A DNA stretch of 64,000 nucleotides, taken from positions 4,836,001-4,900,000 of the forward strand of contig JAOCZM010000227.1 of assembly GCA_026122235.1 (NCBI GenBank), read 5' to 3'. The translations under genes were made by a program, and so were the position numbers. Source of the DNA: Vinca minor (lineage: Eukaryota; Streptophyta; Magnoliopsida; Gentianales; Apocynaceae). The notes beneath the pieces are model-generated. The model had not been told where the DNA came from, searched no databases, and worked only from the letters and a program-made list of their open reading frames with translations. Shown one piece after another: positions 1-10,905 of this stretch (position 1 is its first letter; every line of letters starts with the position of its first letter).

Positions 1-2217
1 TAAACATTTAGAACTCATATCCATTCACTTAATCATAATCGTGACTCCAATATTTATGATCACCAACTCATTAATAGTGAAAATTCAGGATTTTTCCTAG
101 GATACAAATGCGGAATACAGCAAACTATTTGAACACTATTGCAAGCCTTACGAAGCAACAAAATAGCCATTAATGGTGAAGAGCACCTGCATATTTGCAT
201 TCTTTTCTCATCTTTATTCAATATAATGCACTGTGGTCCAAAAATTGGAAGACGTCATTGAGTCGATATTTAAATTTTTATTAGCATCAGTCTTTTTCAT
301 TATACAGCCACCTAGGTAACACTATGAATAGTAAATAGTCGTACTAATTAAATTTTCCATCCAAAAAGTCTAGAAAAAATTATAACAGAGGAGCAAACCT
401 CAGGAGCAAGATAGCAACGTCTTCTTCCTCCAGTATCAAAGAAAAATGAAAAGTCAGAGGGATCATCATGCGGAATATATGTGGGTTTGAATGACGCAAA
501 ATCAGCAAGATAAAGCCAGTTCCAGGACGTAACCAGCACATTCTCACATTTGATATCCCCTGAAAACAACTTCGAATAAGTTTTGTTCAGCAAAACAATG
601 TTAGACTGATGAAGAAGATCAAGTTTCAACATATCTCACCGTGACATATTCCACGTTCATGGCTCTGTTTTACTGCACAAAGCAACTGTGAAACACAAAT
701 ACATCAACCAAGATTTCCAACTTTAACAGGCTAATAGCATTTACCAATGAGAGGAAAGATGAGAGGAAAAACCTGAAAAGCCAACCATTTCTTCTCGATG
801 AGACTCAGGAAAGGTCGAGTACTCATCCGATCGTGGAGATTATTAAAGAAGTATTGTCTTAACAAGTAGGCAGCTTTGTCCGTTTCAAGCCAAAACTGCA
901 ACATGAAGCAATTACAACACTTAATCTACTGGCTAAGAAGTCAATAGTATTAAACCTCCAAATAATCAAAGTCGGCAAACTTTCTTCCTTCAGAAATTAT
1001 TTAATGTACATTTCTAAGAAAAAACCATGTCCTTCATTAATTGTTCGGAAGGTTGGACTTAGATACTTAACCTAAAACTACTTTGCGTTGGTTTTAGCTA
1101 AAATATATTGAAATCCAATCTTTCTAAGTACATATATTCTCTCAACCTCTCATTGATATACTTGCATGTGATTACATCGTCTTTAGAAATATTTTTCACA
1201 AGCTCAATTTATTTACTAGTCGATTATGTAAGATAGAATCTCGAAATAGCCATAAATAAAGGATCTAGCAACAGAGAGTTAACAATTTTGCACACGAGAT
1301 ATATTAAAGCTGATGCCTGATGCAACTATAATATCCATGCTCAAAAGGACACTTGATCTAAAACTTGTCCTTCCTCATTGATTGGGTAAATCTTTGTTTT
1401 CAATCTAACAATTCCTATTACCTATCACTCCATATCCATATAATGCAATATGTTTCAATATCCTTTCCTTAATTTTACCACAAAAATCAACAATTATCCA
1501 CATCACCGACCTGGCGGAAATATAAATAAATAAATAAATAACCTCCTCAGCTCTTGCTCACTTATCATAAAGACAACTGACTAAGTGTTCTCTCGCTTGT
1601 ACAGTTTAATAAGAATCTACTATCTGCAGGCAACTAGCTCTTCTAATTGTATCTTCTGTAACACTCGGTAACACTCTGATAATGGAAACTTTTATGTTCT
1701 CTCGCTTGTACAGTTTTATAAGTATCTACTATCTGCAGGCAACTAGCTCATCCGTTCCTATCTTCTATAATACTCATGTAACACTCTAATAATGGAAATA
1801 TTTATTCATATAACCTAAAGTTTAAAAAAGATGTAATTAGCAATATTACACCGAATGTTAATCCACGCAATTTCCTCAGAAATTCACCAAAAAAAAACAA
1901 GTAAATATATTCAATAAGCTAAAACGAAATCAGAAAATTCATACCTGAAATGGCCAGACATGAGGATGATCGAAGCCAGTGAAAACCTCACGAATTTGAG
2001 ACAAGCGGCGTTCATATTCGCGTAAATCAATAGAATCGCCTCTTTTAAAGTAAACCTTAACTAAAACAAGTCCTTCATCATGCTTACACAAAATCGATTT
2101 CAGAAACCTTCCTCTTCCCAAAACCTCTTTCAATACTAGATTATACGATGAAGGTAAGTCGTGTAGGTAGTATTCCGTTGCCGATGCTTGCGTTGTCCGC
2201 GCAATTTTGTTACCCAT
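1..2217 (-). CDS. VPS15: VPS15 / PI3K regulatory subunit 4, 5' part of gene (partial)
   Basis: VPS15 is the membrane-anchored pseudokinase-like subunit of the class III PI3-kinase (VPS34) complex, which acts in autophagy and endosomal sorting. Four coding exons are visible on the minus strand: 2217-1945, 895-773, 685-640 and 559-399. All have GT-AG borders and matching phase, giving the first 201 residues. The protein opens with Met-Gly-Asn-Lys, the family's N-myristoylation start. The catalytic loop reads HGDIKCEN (about residues 147-154). The DFG position is DFA (167-169), as in other plant VPS15 proteins, followed by the APE motif at the end of exon 4. The rest of the kinase-like, HEAT and WD40 regions should lie left of position 1; 1-398 looks like intron. 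Intron 1 (896-1944) holds a 109-bp tandem duplication. The recognition rests on strong recalled similarity across the four exons. Confidence 0.93.
1587..1805. repeat. 109-bp tandem duplication in VPS15 intron 1
   Basis: Two adjacent copies begin at 1587 and 1696 with the shared start GTTCTCTCGCTTGTACAG, and both contain ATCTACTATCTGCAGGCAAC. They differ by a few substitutions. They lie wholly within the first intron. Confidence 0.85.
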
Positions 2218-2433
2218 TGCTAATATGTGGTCTGTGAGGGTGTCGATGATTTGGAGGTTCGTTTGATTATTTGTGTGTTTTTTACATTGCAGGTTTGGGA
2301 TGTATTAACGGCCGCAGCGGAAAGGTGGCGATGGGCGGCGGCGATGGGAAAGAGGTTGACAGAGATGGGAGTATAGCGCTATGGTCGTTATTTCCCATTG
2401 GGTTTTTGACATTCACGAAAATAAGGGAAATAA
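2218..2433. other. VPS15 upstream region
   Basis: This is 216 bp between the VPS15 start codon and a transposon, so the VPS15 promoter and 5' leader must lie here and possibly within the element. A GC-rich stretch at about 2310-2390 looks like leader sequence. I see no clear TATA box. Confidence 0.4.
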
Positions 2434-3841
2434 GGGATGTATTCAATCGGGATTTTAAAAGACTATTTTAAGATAAATAAATCTTGTAGTATTCAATTAA
2501 GATTTGTAAGTAATCTAAATAAGTCATGTGGTATTCAATCAGGACTATTAGGATTTTTTTAAAATGATTTTCAAATTCAGTGGTATTCAATTAGGACTTT
2601 AAACAAGTAACAAAAAGTCTTTTGGTATTCAAAAACTTTCAAATTTCGATGGATTTTTTTTTAATTAGGAATTTGTGGGATTTTTTAGTGAAAAGTATAA
2701 ATACCAAACCCTTTAAAAAATTCAACCCTAACCCATAAGACTTTTTAGTGGGATTTTCATGATTTGTTTATTTGTTATCTTTTTCATTGACTCTAGTTAC
2801 TTTGAATGTTTGCTTTTATTTATTGTTCCATTTCATTTTATCCCGTTTATGTTATTGCTAATGCAAGTAGTGGTGAGCACCGAATTCGAATTCTCCAATT
2901 CGGTGATTTGAATTCGGGGTTTTCAACTTTTTTATAACCTAAAAGCGGACCCAATTTGGATTCGAATTCAGAATTATCGAATTCGAGTTGACCGAATTGG
3001 CGAATTCGGAATTCATTTTTTCCGAATTGACCGATTTCATAAGAAAACTCTAATTGAACATCAAGAAAAAATCAAAATCAAAAAAATCAATAAATTCAGA
3101 AAAAAATAATCGAAATAATAAACTAGTCATCGTTTACAAGAAAAATTAATTGCAAAACCGCCAAAATAATAATTTTTAGGGTCTATTTACTTTATATATA
3201 TTAACTATATAATAAAATTAAAAAATGAATTCGAATTCGGTCAGGCCGAATTTAATTATAGTCAAACCGATTTCGTCCCCATTTTTTTATCAAATCGAAT
3301 TGGGATGTAACCGAATTACCGAATTTACACTGAATTATCGAATTCAAATTGCGAATTGAATTTGAATTCGGTCGGTAATTCGGTAAAACCGAATTTGCTC
3401 ACCCCTAGATGCAAGTGCCCACAACTTTAACCAATTGACTTTTATTGGCTTTATGTTTATGGCTTCATTCCATTATTTGAACCAAATGTCCGCAACCTAG
3501 TAACCTTATATCTATCATAAAACCTTTGGGAATGATAAATTCCACCATGATTTGAAAAGTTTGTGTTGTAAAGGTTGTTCTTTTGAATTTGTGCGTCATT
3601 GAACTAGACATTGTTCATCATCCAACTAAGTTGGTCGTACAAATAAAAAGTCCGTGTAATCCTTTCAAATCTTATGATATAAATCTTTAAAATCCGAACA
3701 TAAGAATCATGAGTATACAAAATCTTTAAAAAAAATCTTATAAGTTATTACATTTTTTTAAAATCTTAGATAATCTTTTAAAATCCACTGGACTTATTTA
3801 TCCATAAATAGTCTTTAAAAATCCTAATTGAATACACCCCC
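2434..3841. mobile_element. Non-autonomous PIF/Harbinger-like TIR element
   Basis: The left end GGGATGTATTCAATCGG and the reverse complement of the right end GGGGGTGTATTCAATTAGG form inverted repeats of roughly 50 bp. They are flanked by TAA on both sides (2431-2433 and 3842-3844), the 3-bp target duplication typical of PIF/Harbinger. The left end carries about five spaced GTATTCAAT-type subterminal motifs between 2440 and 2640. No transposase ORF is visible. A 540-bp hAT-like element is nested inside. Confidence 0.8.
2868..3407. mobile_element. hAT-like MITE nested in the Harbinger-like element
   Basis: The ends are TAGTGGTGAGCA and, reverse-complemented, TAGGGGTGAGCA (one mismatch). The flanks AATGCAAG (2860-2867) and GATGCAAG (3408-3415) are an 8-bp duplication with one mismatch, as expected for hAT. 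The interior is packed with GAATTCG/CGAATT motifs and is partly self-complementary. It has no coding capacity. Confidence 0.8.
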
Positions 3842-4015
3842 TAAATTTCAATTAACTTTCTTTTTCTTTTTTAAATCAAATTTCGCGTAAGTCGCTTTTT
3901 TTTTTGGGTTAATAATAAACTTCACTTATTATAGGTTTTTTCCATAATAATTAAGACATTTATTCATATAAAATTTTGGAAGCGTGGTTTTTATAAACAA
4001 ATATCTCAAGTTAGA

Positions 4016-4173
4016 GGGCAAAAAATCCTCTGTCCCTAGTGTGTGTTCTCGTGTGTGTCCTCAACTAATCATAATTCAACATATGCATATATAATTAGAA
4101 AAAATACTTATATAGTAAATTTTGATTTGTTAGAGACAGAATTGGGGATATGAATGGGGATAGAGGATTTTCA
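4016..4173. mobile_element. Short MITE, family A, copy 1
   Basis: This ~158-bp element has inverted ends built on AAAATCCTCTGTCCC and GGGGATAGAGGATTTT around an AT-rich core. Related copies lie at 12712-12867 (inverted) and 52643-52777. No clean target duplication could be assigned. Confidence 0.6.
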
Positions 4174-4521
4174 TCATTAGTTAGAGTGACTTCATTCACT
4201 TCAAGACTATTGTTGATTGACTTAGGATATAAATCCTTTCACACTTATCATTCTATAAAATTGTTTATGTTAACATTATAAGCAATTCTGCTATTTGTAA
4301 AGTATATTGGCAATAAATAAGCGTAATTATTATTTAAACTTTCATTTACGGCCTCTATTCATCCAATGTTTAATTGCATAAGCCATCTAACCTAATGGCT
4401 TCCCTCATTATTTCTGATGCTCAATAAAAAATTAATATTTAAAAAAAAAAAAAGTAAAGTCTCAAGTTGAAATCTGAAAGGAAAAAAAAACTATGTTAAG
4501 GGCTAAAAATTTAAAAGATAT
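4174..4521. other. AT-rich spacer
   Basis: AT-rich sequence with homopolymer runs. No gene, RNA or repeat was recognised. Confidence 0.5.
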
Positions 4522-7246
4522 TTGGGGTTTACCTTGGACGGTCTATAGTTTGGTATAAAAGGTCAATTATGACATTGTTTTTTTTAACTAACATTTTTTA
4601 TCATAACGGATTTGCCAACGGATTTGAGAAATCCGTTCTCGACTAATGTGGCACATTCCAAACGCGCCTCGCCACATTAGTCAAGAACGGATTTCCCAAA
4701 TTTGTTCTCCCCCCATAACGGATTTGGGAAATCCGTTCTCAATTTGCCCTAAATCAATTGCAGCAGCCTCTTCCTTTTCTTCTCGCGATTAAAAAAAAAA
4801 CCTCCTCCCACTCTAAGAGCCACCTACCGTCGCTGCCTTCACCCCTTCCCCTCCCCCATCACCATCCCTAGTGGTTTTCATCAACCTCAATTAAAAAAAA
4901 TATATATTTTTTATTTAATTTTAATTTTAAAAATTTAAATTTTATTAATTTAAATAAATGTATGTATGTAATTGGGGTTTTATGTTAATTTTTTGATGAT
5001 TTTGGGAATATTGGTTAACTTGTAGATTTTTGTTAATTTGTGGAATTTGGTTAAAATTATCATATTGTTTGGAAATTGGATATTATTTGGTGATTTGAAT
5101 GTGATTTTTTTGGGAATTTATGAAATTTTTGTTTATTTGGAAATTTATGTTACTTTGAATTTTAATTATGTTAGTCTTATGATGTTATTTGGATAACATG
5201 TTAATTTGATGTTAAATTTGATGATAAAGAATGCATGTGTGTTTTTCCGGAGAACCGCGACAAAGTTCCAAATGATATCCCCACTGCTGGTGCTGCTTTC
5301 GGGGCAAGATGGAATGTAGCCCAGACTTTCCGCAATACTCCGAAAACCCAATTGTTAGTGTTTCGTGGTCAACTAGATTTGATAACCGAGACACAAGGGG
5401 TAAGTTAATTTCATTTTTCTCGTAATCTTTTTTATTTAATTAAATAACATATTTTCCATTAACTTAATCTTATTTTACAATTTATGTGGAGATCGTACCC
5501 ATAAACGGTTATTGCAGAGAGAATGGCTCGGGATGTTGACCTCCTGTATACTATGCGTGCCCGAGTGCCACTCATTTGTTTCGATGTAGCGGAGTACCAT
5601 CTGCCTGACAGGGTTACGAGGCAATTTTGATTCGAGCAGATGGTACCAATAGCGGCAGGGCCGTACGATTATGCCGAAGGTGTTGATGTCCGCACAATCA
5701 ATACGGTCCCCACAAAGAATTGGGAGAGAGAGAGAGAGAGAGAGCACGCCAGATACATAACGTTGTGGGATGAGCACTTACAGACACTCGTGGAAGGTGT
5801 TCCAGCTGCAGGTAATGTTATTTTACCAAGTCGTGAGTAAATGGCTTGGTACAAGAACATTATAGTTCACCTTCTTACGAACCCAAGAAATAAGGATAAT
5901 AGGCAACTCCCGATGGGTTATCAACCAAATGCAACAACATAAGAAATTTTAGTAAGTTTTCTTCTTTTTGTTATTGATATAAATCTTATTAATTTGAATT
6001 TACTAATTTTAATATTAATGTTACAGACGGAGTCAAATTAGATGATACTGCAAAAATTCGAGAATTCTGAGACTACAGCCCATACTGTAAGTCAGTACAT
6101 AAATCTGATCACATGGGCGACCAAAACAATCAAATATGCCTTCGATGCTGCTGGAAAGGAAGTTTTGTGCAGACCACGATCTACCAACATTGTAGAGGCT
6201 GCCATTAGCGACCGTTGACACAACCGAGGCAGTCCGTTGAAGGTAGGAGTCAGCGTGAGAGGTCGGGTGGTCATCGGACTCGCCAAGCTACTCAGGAGAT
6301 TTATGAGAAGATACAGCGAACTCGGTCCCGCGGAGATACGGGGTGGCTCCACCACCCGAGGATCAAACACAGGATCAAACTCAGATTGAATAACGCATGG
6401 ATGCGGGTGAGATACCCTCCGCATATGTTTATCATTTCCCGAGCAACATCAGTGTTATATGAATAGTCAATTGGGGTAATCCTGGTGCGGGGACTTCTAA
6501 ATCTAGACATCCGGATGTCTTTTTTTGTTCGACGCCCTCGTAAGCTTAAGCCTCGACCAGACACAGACGCAGTTGCAGACTCCACTGCTCGAGCCAGATT
6601 CACCTGAGGAGGAAATATGTATCGACCCCGAAGGCGCTAAAGTTATAGAAACGGAGCACGGCAGTGCCCTTCGAACGAGAGACGACCACACATACTATCT
6701 ACGGAAAAACTCGAAAAAACAGTTTTATGCATACCGTCGGGGCGGTAGATAGGACATTATATTTAGTTTGTTTTGTTTCATTTATGTTACATACGATTTG
6801 TTTTTTACGTTGTTCATTTTTATGAATAAAGCAACTTTTGTCCAAGTAATTTTTGTACACATTTTTTGGTTAATATTCTGTTTTAGTGATTTTGGTTGTT
6901 GTAAAATAAGAACTGTAAAAAATTTAGGCAAAAAACAAAACTCAAAGTGTTTTTGGCACAAAGCTTCTGCCAGGCCACCGTTCTGGAATTGATTGAATTT
7001 TTTTAAGTGTTTTAGAACGGATTTGCCAAATCCGTTATGGGGGAGATCGGATTTGGGAAATCCATTCTCGAATGACGTGGCGAGGCACGTCTAGAATGTG
7101 CCACGTCATCCGGAGAACGGATTTCCCAAATCCGTTCTCCCCTCAGAACGGGCAAATTTGTTCTGGCCAAAAATGTTGGTTAAAAAAAAATAATGTCATG
7201 ATTGGCTCTTTATGCCAAACCATAACCAGTCCAAGGTAAACCCCAA
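4522..7246. mobile_element. Mutator-type TIR element carrying a plant-mobile-domain relic
   Basis: The left end TTGGGGTTTACCTTGGAC recurs reverse-complemented at the right end (about 7229-7246), and the homology extends inward over the first ~60 bp. Inside each end lies a second layer of inverted repeats built from AACGGATTTG(G/C)GAAATCCG modules (4608-4745 and 7015-7150), giving complex subterminal hairpins. The interior encodes a decayed MAIN/PMD-type protein. A 9-bp target duplication was not found, so the Mutator assignment rests on the long TIRs and the cargo. Confidence 0.65.
5240..6750 (+). pseudogene. Decayed plant mobile domain (MAIN / PP7-long-form-like) gene
   Basis: Broken plus-strand reading frames match the plant mobile domain found in MAIN-like proteins and in 'serine/threonine phosphatase 7 long form homolog' transposon genes. 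Visible pieces include VPNDIPTAGAAFGARW (about 5260-5310), RVPLICFDVAEYHLPD (about 5550-5610), the run from TINTVPTKNW, and AAFTDR-like C-terminal pieces near 6150-6220. Internal stops and frame changes between segments make it a pseudogene. A GA microsatellite (5724-5744) falls inside the coding relic. The segments at 6215-6466 and 6525-6752 are the probable low-complexity C-terminus. Confidence 0.65.
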
Positions 7247-7305
7247 GATGTTTGATTGTAAAAACATGTCAGGTTAGTAGAAGATTTTAAAACATACATG
7301 AAAAC

Positions 7306-7712
7306 TAGTACTGTCAAACGGACCGATCTGCAATTCGCACTAAATAGACGGGATATGGGGAGGGTATCGAACCCACGACCTCATGGTCGTGGGCAGACCC
7401 TTGCCCCACTGGGCTAAGGAACCTTTGATTTCTTATACCTTTATATGATGAATTTTTCATTATTGACTTTATGCTAGTCCGTAGTTTATTGAGATGCAAA
7501 ATACTAACTATTTTTCATTTTTCATTTACTAGTTTTATTAAAATTGTCAAAAAAAATGAGAAGGTCCGCGGATCGGTCCGTAACCCGCGTACTATAAGCG
7601 GATTGGGTATGGACTTACCATTTTGAGGTCCGCAAAAGAATGGAATAAGTCCGGTTCAGTCCGTTGAGAATTTAGACCGGACTGATCTGAATCGGTCCGT
7701 TTGACAGTGCTA
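7306..7712. mobile_element. hAT-like MITE with a tRNA-like core
   Basis: The ends TAGTACTGTCAAACGGACCG and, reverse-complemented, TAGCACTGTCAAACGGACCG match with one difference. They are flanked by a perfect 8-bp duplication ATGAAAAC (7298-7305 and 7713-7720). The 407-bp element has no transposase. It contains a tRNA-like segment on the minus strand, listed separately. Confidence 0.88.
7345..7432 (-). repeat. tRNA-derived (SINE-like) segment with Pol III A and B boxes
   Basis: On the minus strand an A-box-like TTAGCCCAGTGGGG is followed about 40 nt later by a B-box match GGGTTCGATACC, the spacing of an internal Pol III promoter. A perfect tRNA cloverleaf does not close, so this is better read as a SINE head or tRNA relic than a tRNA gene. 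It sits inside the hAT-like MITE. Confidence 0.6.
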
Positions 7713-7720
7713 ATGAAAAC

Positions 7721-8282
7721 CAAACAAGTCTCATAACTTACCAAAATTTTTATTTTGGTTCAACCTCTCATATAAATGTCATTCATTTTCGATTGATATA
7801 ATTATTCGCTTCACATAAACCTCAAAACTCACCTGATTGAAATTCTGCTAAAAGAAGATTTGGACAATAAATTAAGAAAACATTTAATCAACTTTAAGTT
7901 ATAAGCTAAAAAGGATTTTAATTCTTTAGTACAACTTCTACTACATAGTTTAGTACATTAATGATATTATCACAAGAGGAATGTTATTTAATACAATATG
8001 TGAAAATCTCATTAATATAACAGAAAATGTAGATGACTAGATGTACTAAAATATCTAGAATCATTAAAAAACATGTATACCTCATTGAAAACTGAAAAAA
8101 AAAAATTCAATGACATTAATATCAATAATGCAATGTTATAAAGAATCATGATAAAAAAAAAATTAAAAAATCATAAATAATTTTATTTTTCTTGTAGATA
8201 TATTGGAAAAAGGAAAAAGAAGTGATTTTTTTTTCCCTAATGTGGAAAATTTTCTGACTCGGTAGATGAATTGTGTTAAGAG
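7721..8282. other. AT-rich spacer
   Basis: AT-rich sequence with oligo-A runs. No ORF of note, RNA gene or terminal repeats were recognised. Confidence 0.45.
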
Positions 8283-8462
8283 TTTTTTTTTTGTATTTTT
8301 ATTTGGGGTGGGACGGGTCAGGGCAGACCCTAAGGACAATAACTTGCTTACAAGGGTACATACAGATCACCCGTCAACACAGTCCTCACGTCGGTAGCGG
8401 GAATTGAACACTTAACTTTTGTAAAAACATATCAAATACTTAACAAATGAGTCAACTTATTT
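8283..8462 (-). repeat. Possible tRNA-derived SINE
   Basis: On the plus strand an oligo-T run (8284-8293) is followed by ~150 bp of unique-looking sequence and then GGGAATTGAACAC. Its reverse complement resembles a B box (GTGTTCAATTCCC), with an A-box-like TTGACTCATTTG upstream on the minus strand. This order fits a minus-strand SINE with a poly-A tail. No target duplication was found. Confidence 0.4.
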
Positions 8463-9500
8463 TTGTGCCAAGTGCTAGTTGACAAAGTGCATCAGGTTTC
8501 CAAACAATTGCAAATTACTTTTGAGTTGAATGTAAATTCAACATCAAGAACAAAGAGAAAACCTCATCATTGTTTAGAGCAATTAGATGGTAAATTCTTA
8601 CATACATACACTCCGCATGTAACTTTTTACTTATTTATTAATTACGTGTAATTAAATTTGTCTGACGTAATTTATTCGTGTTAATTATATGATTACATGT
8701 CTAATTAATTGTTATAACATGTTACGTATTATTTTGCGTACATTTTGTTGAATGGCGTTTCGTTCACATATCATAATTGGGGGACGTAGATGTAATTCAC
8801 ATAGATGAGTAGTTTAATTGGAATTGGAATTGGAATTGAATTAGGAGTTTACTTGGTTTAGGGACTTACCATATTAACAATCGATCCCTACCCTTTGAAA
8901 GTAGGTATCAAGTCTTAGAAAGATTCCACCTAATCAATGAGTCAGAACATTACAAGACTCGCGGTCATAGAAAAATCTAGAGAATAAGTGTCATAAGGAA
9001 GTTACATAACATAAAGGAAAATAAAAAGGAATTATCTATCTTCTATCTATATTTATATTACAGATCCTATTTTCAGTTTCGACCAATCACATCCTTATTA
9101 ATCCTACATGTAATTTTCTAGGATTTTTAGTGTTTAAAATGTTTTACAAAAACTTGATTGGTTCACAAGAGTTTAAATCAATTAAATTAACTAAAAACTA
9201 ATTATTATCTTAATCAACTTCAAATATTAAACCACTCCCACAATAATCTCTCAAAAATTTGAAATTTGTTACAATTGATAATAAGAAAAAAAAAAATTAA
9301 ATACAATTTGTCCTTACCTTTTACGGCTATTTTTTACGTTAAAAACTCTCAATCATCTTAATTATCTGTTGGAAATGGAGTTAAATTGAATGAGAAAATA
9401 GTTTATCAGATGGTTGAAAAATAGAAAGTTAAGTTAGTGGGTTGCATATGGAAGTGTGTTTCACTTTATATGTAAAAGTGGTTTACTTGGATTTAAATTG
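8463..9500. other. AT-rich intergenic sequence
   Basis: No supportable gene. Direct GGAATT repeats at 8820-8840 and AT-rich runs are the only structures seen. Confidence 0.45.
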
Positions 9501-10360
9501 TCTTGCTATAATTATGCCCCATTCTAGAACCTCCTGCGCGCCTGCGCAGAGGGGGTGCGAATACAAGGTCTGTTGAAACCAAAATAGCTTAAACTTGTGT
9601 GCGAGTGCGACTGCTGCATACACGAATGCCGGACCAAAACTCGCGGGTCTGATCAACCCACGTTTTTCTACTGGTTTTATTTTTCATTTCCGGTCAATGT
9701 TACATGAAAGGTTGTAACAACAGGATTTATGAGGCTTAGTTGAAGAGTCTGTAACTGCTGCACTAAAGAGGCATTAAACTCAGTTGAATTAAAGTGAGCA
9801 TATGTAACAGCTGCTTCTACAGCCTATAAATAAGAGGCTTCATTTTCAGCAATAGACACACACTTCGAAAATACTTCTCAATTCTAAAAGCTTTCTGAAA
9901 AAACACTCTGCTTTGCAAAATTTCTGGTATTCGTCAACAGTCCTTGTTCTAGTTCGCCGGTGGAACTGTTTTTGTGCAAACAAGTTCTACGTTGCCGTTG
10001 TATCCTGGGAGACATACGCTTCACGAAACTCCAGCACTTATCCGGGAGAAAGCGAATATGTTTTAAGGAAATTGTGTCGAACACAAGCCTCGTTTCAGAT
10101 TTCTGTGAACACCTATTTTTCATTTGGGAACACCTGTTCTTCTTCTGCGAACACATGTTCTTCTTCTGAGAACACTTGTTTTTCCCTAGTGAACACCTGT
10201 TCATTGTTTATCATCAGTTTTTCTGTAAACATAAGTTTTTATTTAGTAAACATCTATAGACTTACTATTGTTGCGTTTTGTATATTTCAGTTGTTAAATT
10301 GGTTATACCCAATTATTGCCAACATTATCTACAATAATTAAGGAATTAGTTTAATCCAAG
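9500..10360 (+). repeat. LTR-like promoter-bearing sequence, possible solo LTR
   Basis: A less AT-rich block (from about 9530) holds a TATA-like CCTATAAATAAGAGG at about 9822-9836, followed by a leader-like region (CACACACTTCGAAAAT, then sequence through 9990 resembling plant LTR R/U5 regions). No coding domains follow. I could not fix TG/CA ends or a 5-bp duplication, so the solo-LTR reading is an inference. A plus-strand ORF of 142 codons (9913-10341) and an antisense ORF (9884-10204) both arise from the 21-bp repeats inside it and have no recognised homology. Confidence 0.35.
10107..10211. repeat. Five 21-bp repeats, each opening with GAACAC(C/A/T)TGTT
   Basis: Copies start at 10107, 10128, 10149, 10170 and 10191, an exact 21-bp period. 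Each opens with a near-palindrome of the form GAACANNTGTTC. The remainder of each unit varies and is T/C-rich. Confidence 0.9.
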
Positions 10361-10854
10361 CCATTTATCTTCATTTTTTAATGGATTAACCAATAACATT
10401 TTAAACTGAACTAAAATTCACGTTTTAACTGCATAAAATTCCTATCACTCCTATACCACCTCCTATTACCCCCACACTCTTCATCATTTTCGATCAACAA
10501 TCGTGAATTATCAAAAAAAAATTAAACTTCCAATTCGTCATAACAAATCACTCATATGTTTCACGGACTCTTTCAAAGTTCTTCTCCTTTCCCAGCTTTT
10601 GCATTTTGAAATCGTATGATCTTTTATTTCTGCTAAATAATGTTTGATTATTTTATCAAGAGCTTATTATATTTTCATATTTTTCTCATTTTATTTTTGT
10701 TCCTCGCTGCATTAATATGCCAAGAAAAATCCCAAATGGAAGAATGATATTTTGTTTCTTAATTTGATACTTCTAATTTTCCGTGATAGAAAAATATCTT
10801 CATAGAACTGCTTTAATTTGATGCTTCTGCAGGAATTTCAACTGTAAATTCAAA

Positions 10855-10858
<4 letters not shown>
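10361..10858. other. AT-rich intergenic sequence
   Basis: AT-rich sequence; nothing recognised. Confidence 0.4.

Positions 10859-10904
<46 letters not shown>
10859..10904. repeat. (TA)n microsatellite
   Basis: An uninterrupted TA run of about 23 units. Confidence 0.97.

Positions 10905-10905
<1 letters not shown>

Noticed and set aside
7345..7432. A functional tRNA gene
   Set aside because: A and B boxes are present but the acceptor stem and T arm do not pair as a cloverleaf.
10107..10211. CRISPR-like array
   Set aside because: 21-bp period, five units, no constant repeat/variable spacer layout of CRISPR, and a plant nuclear context.
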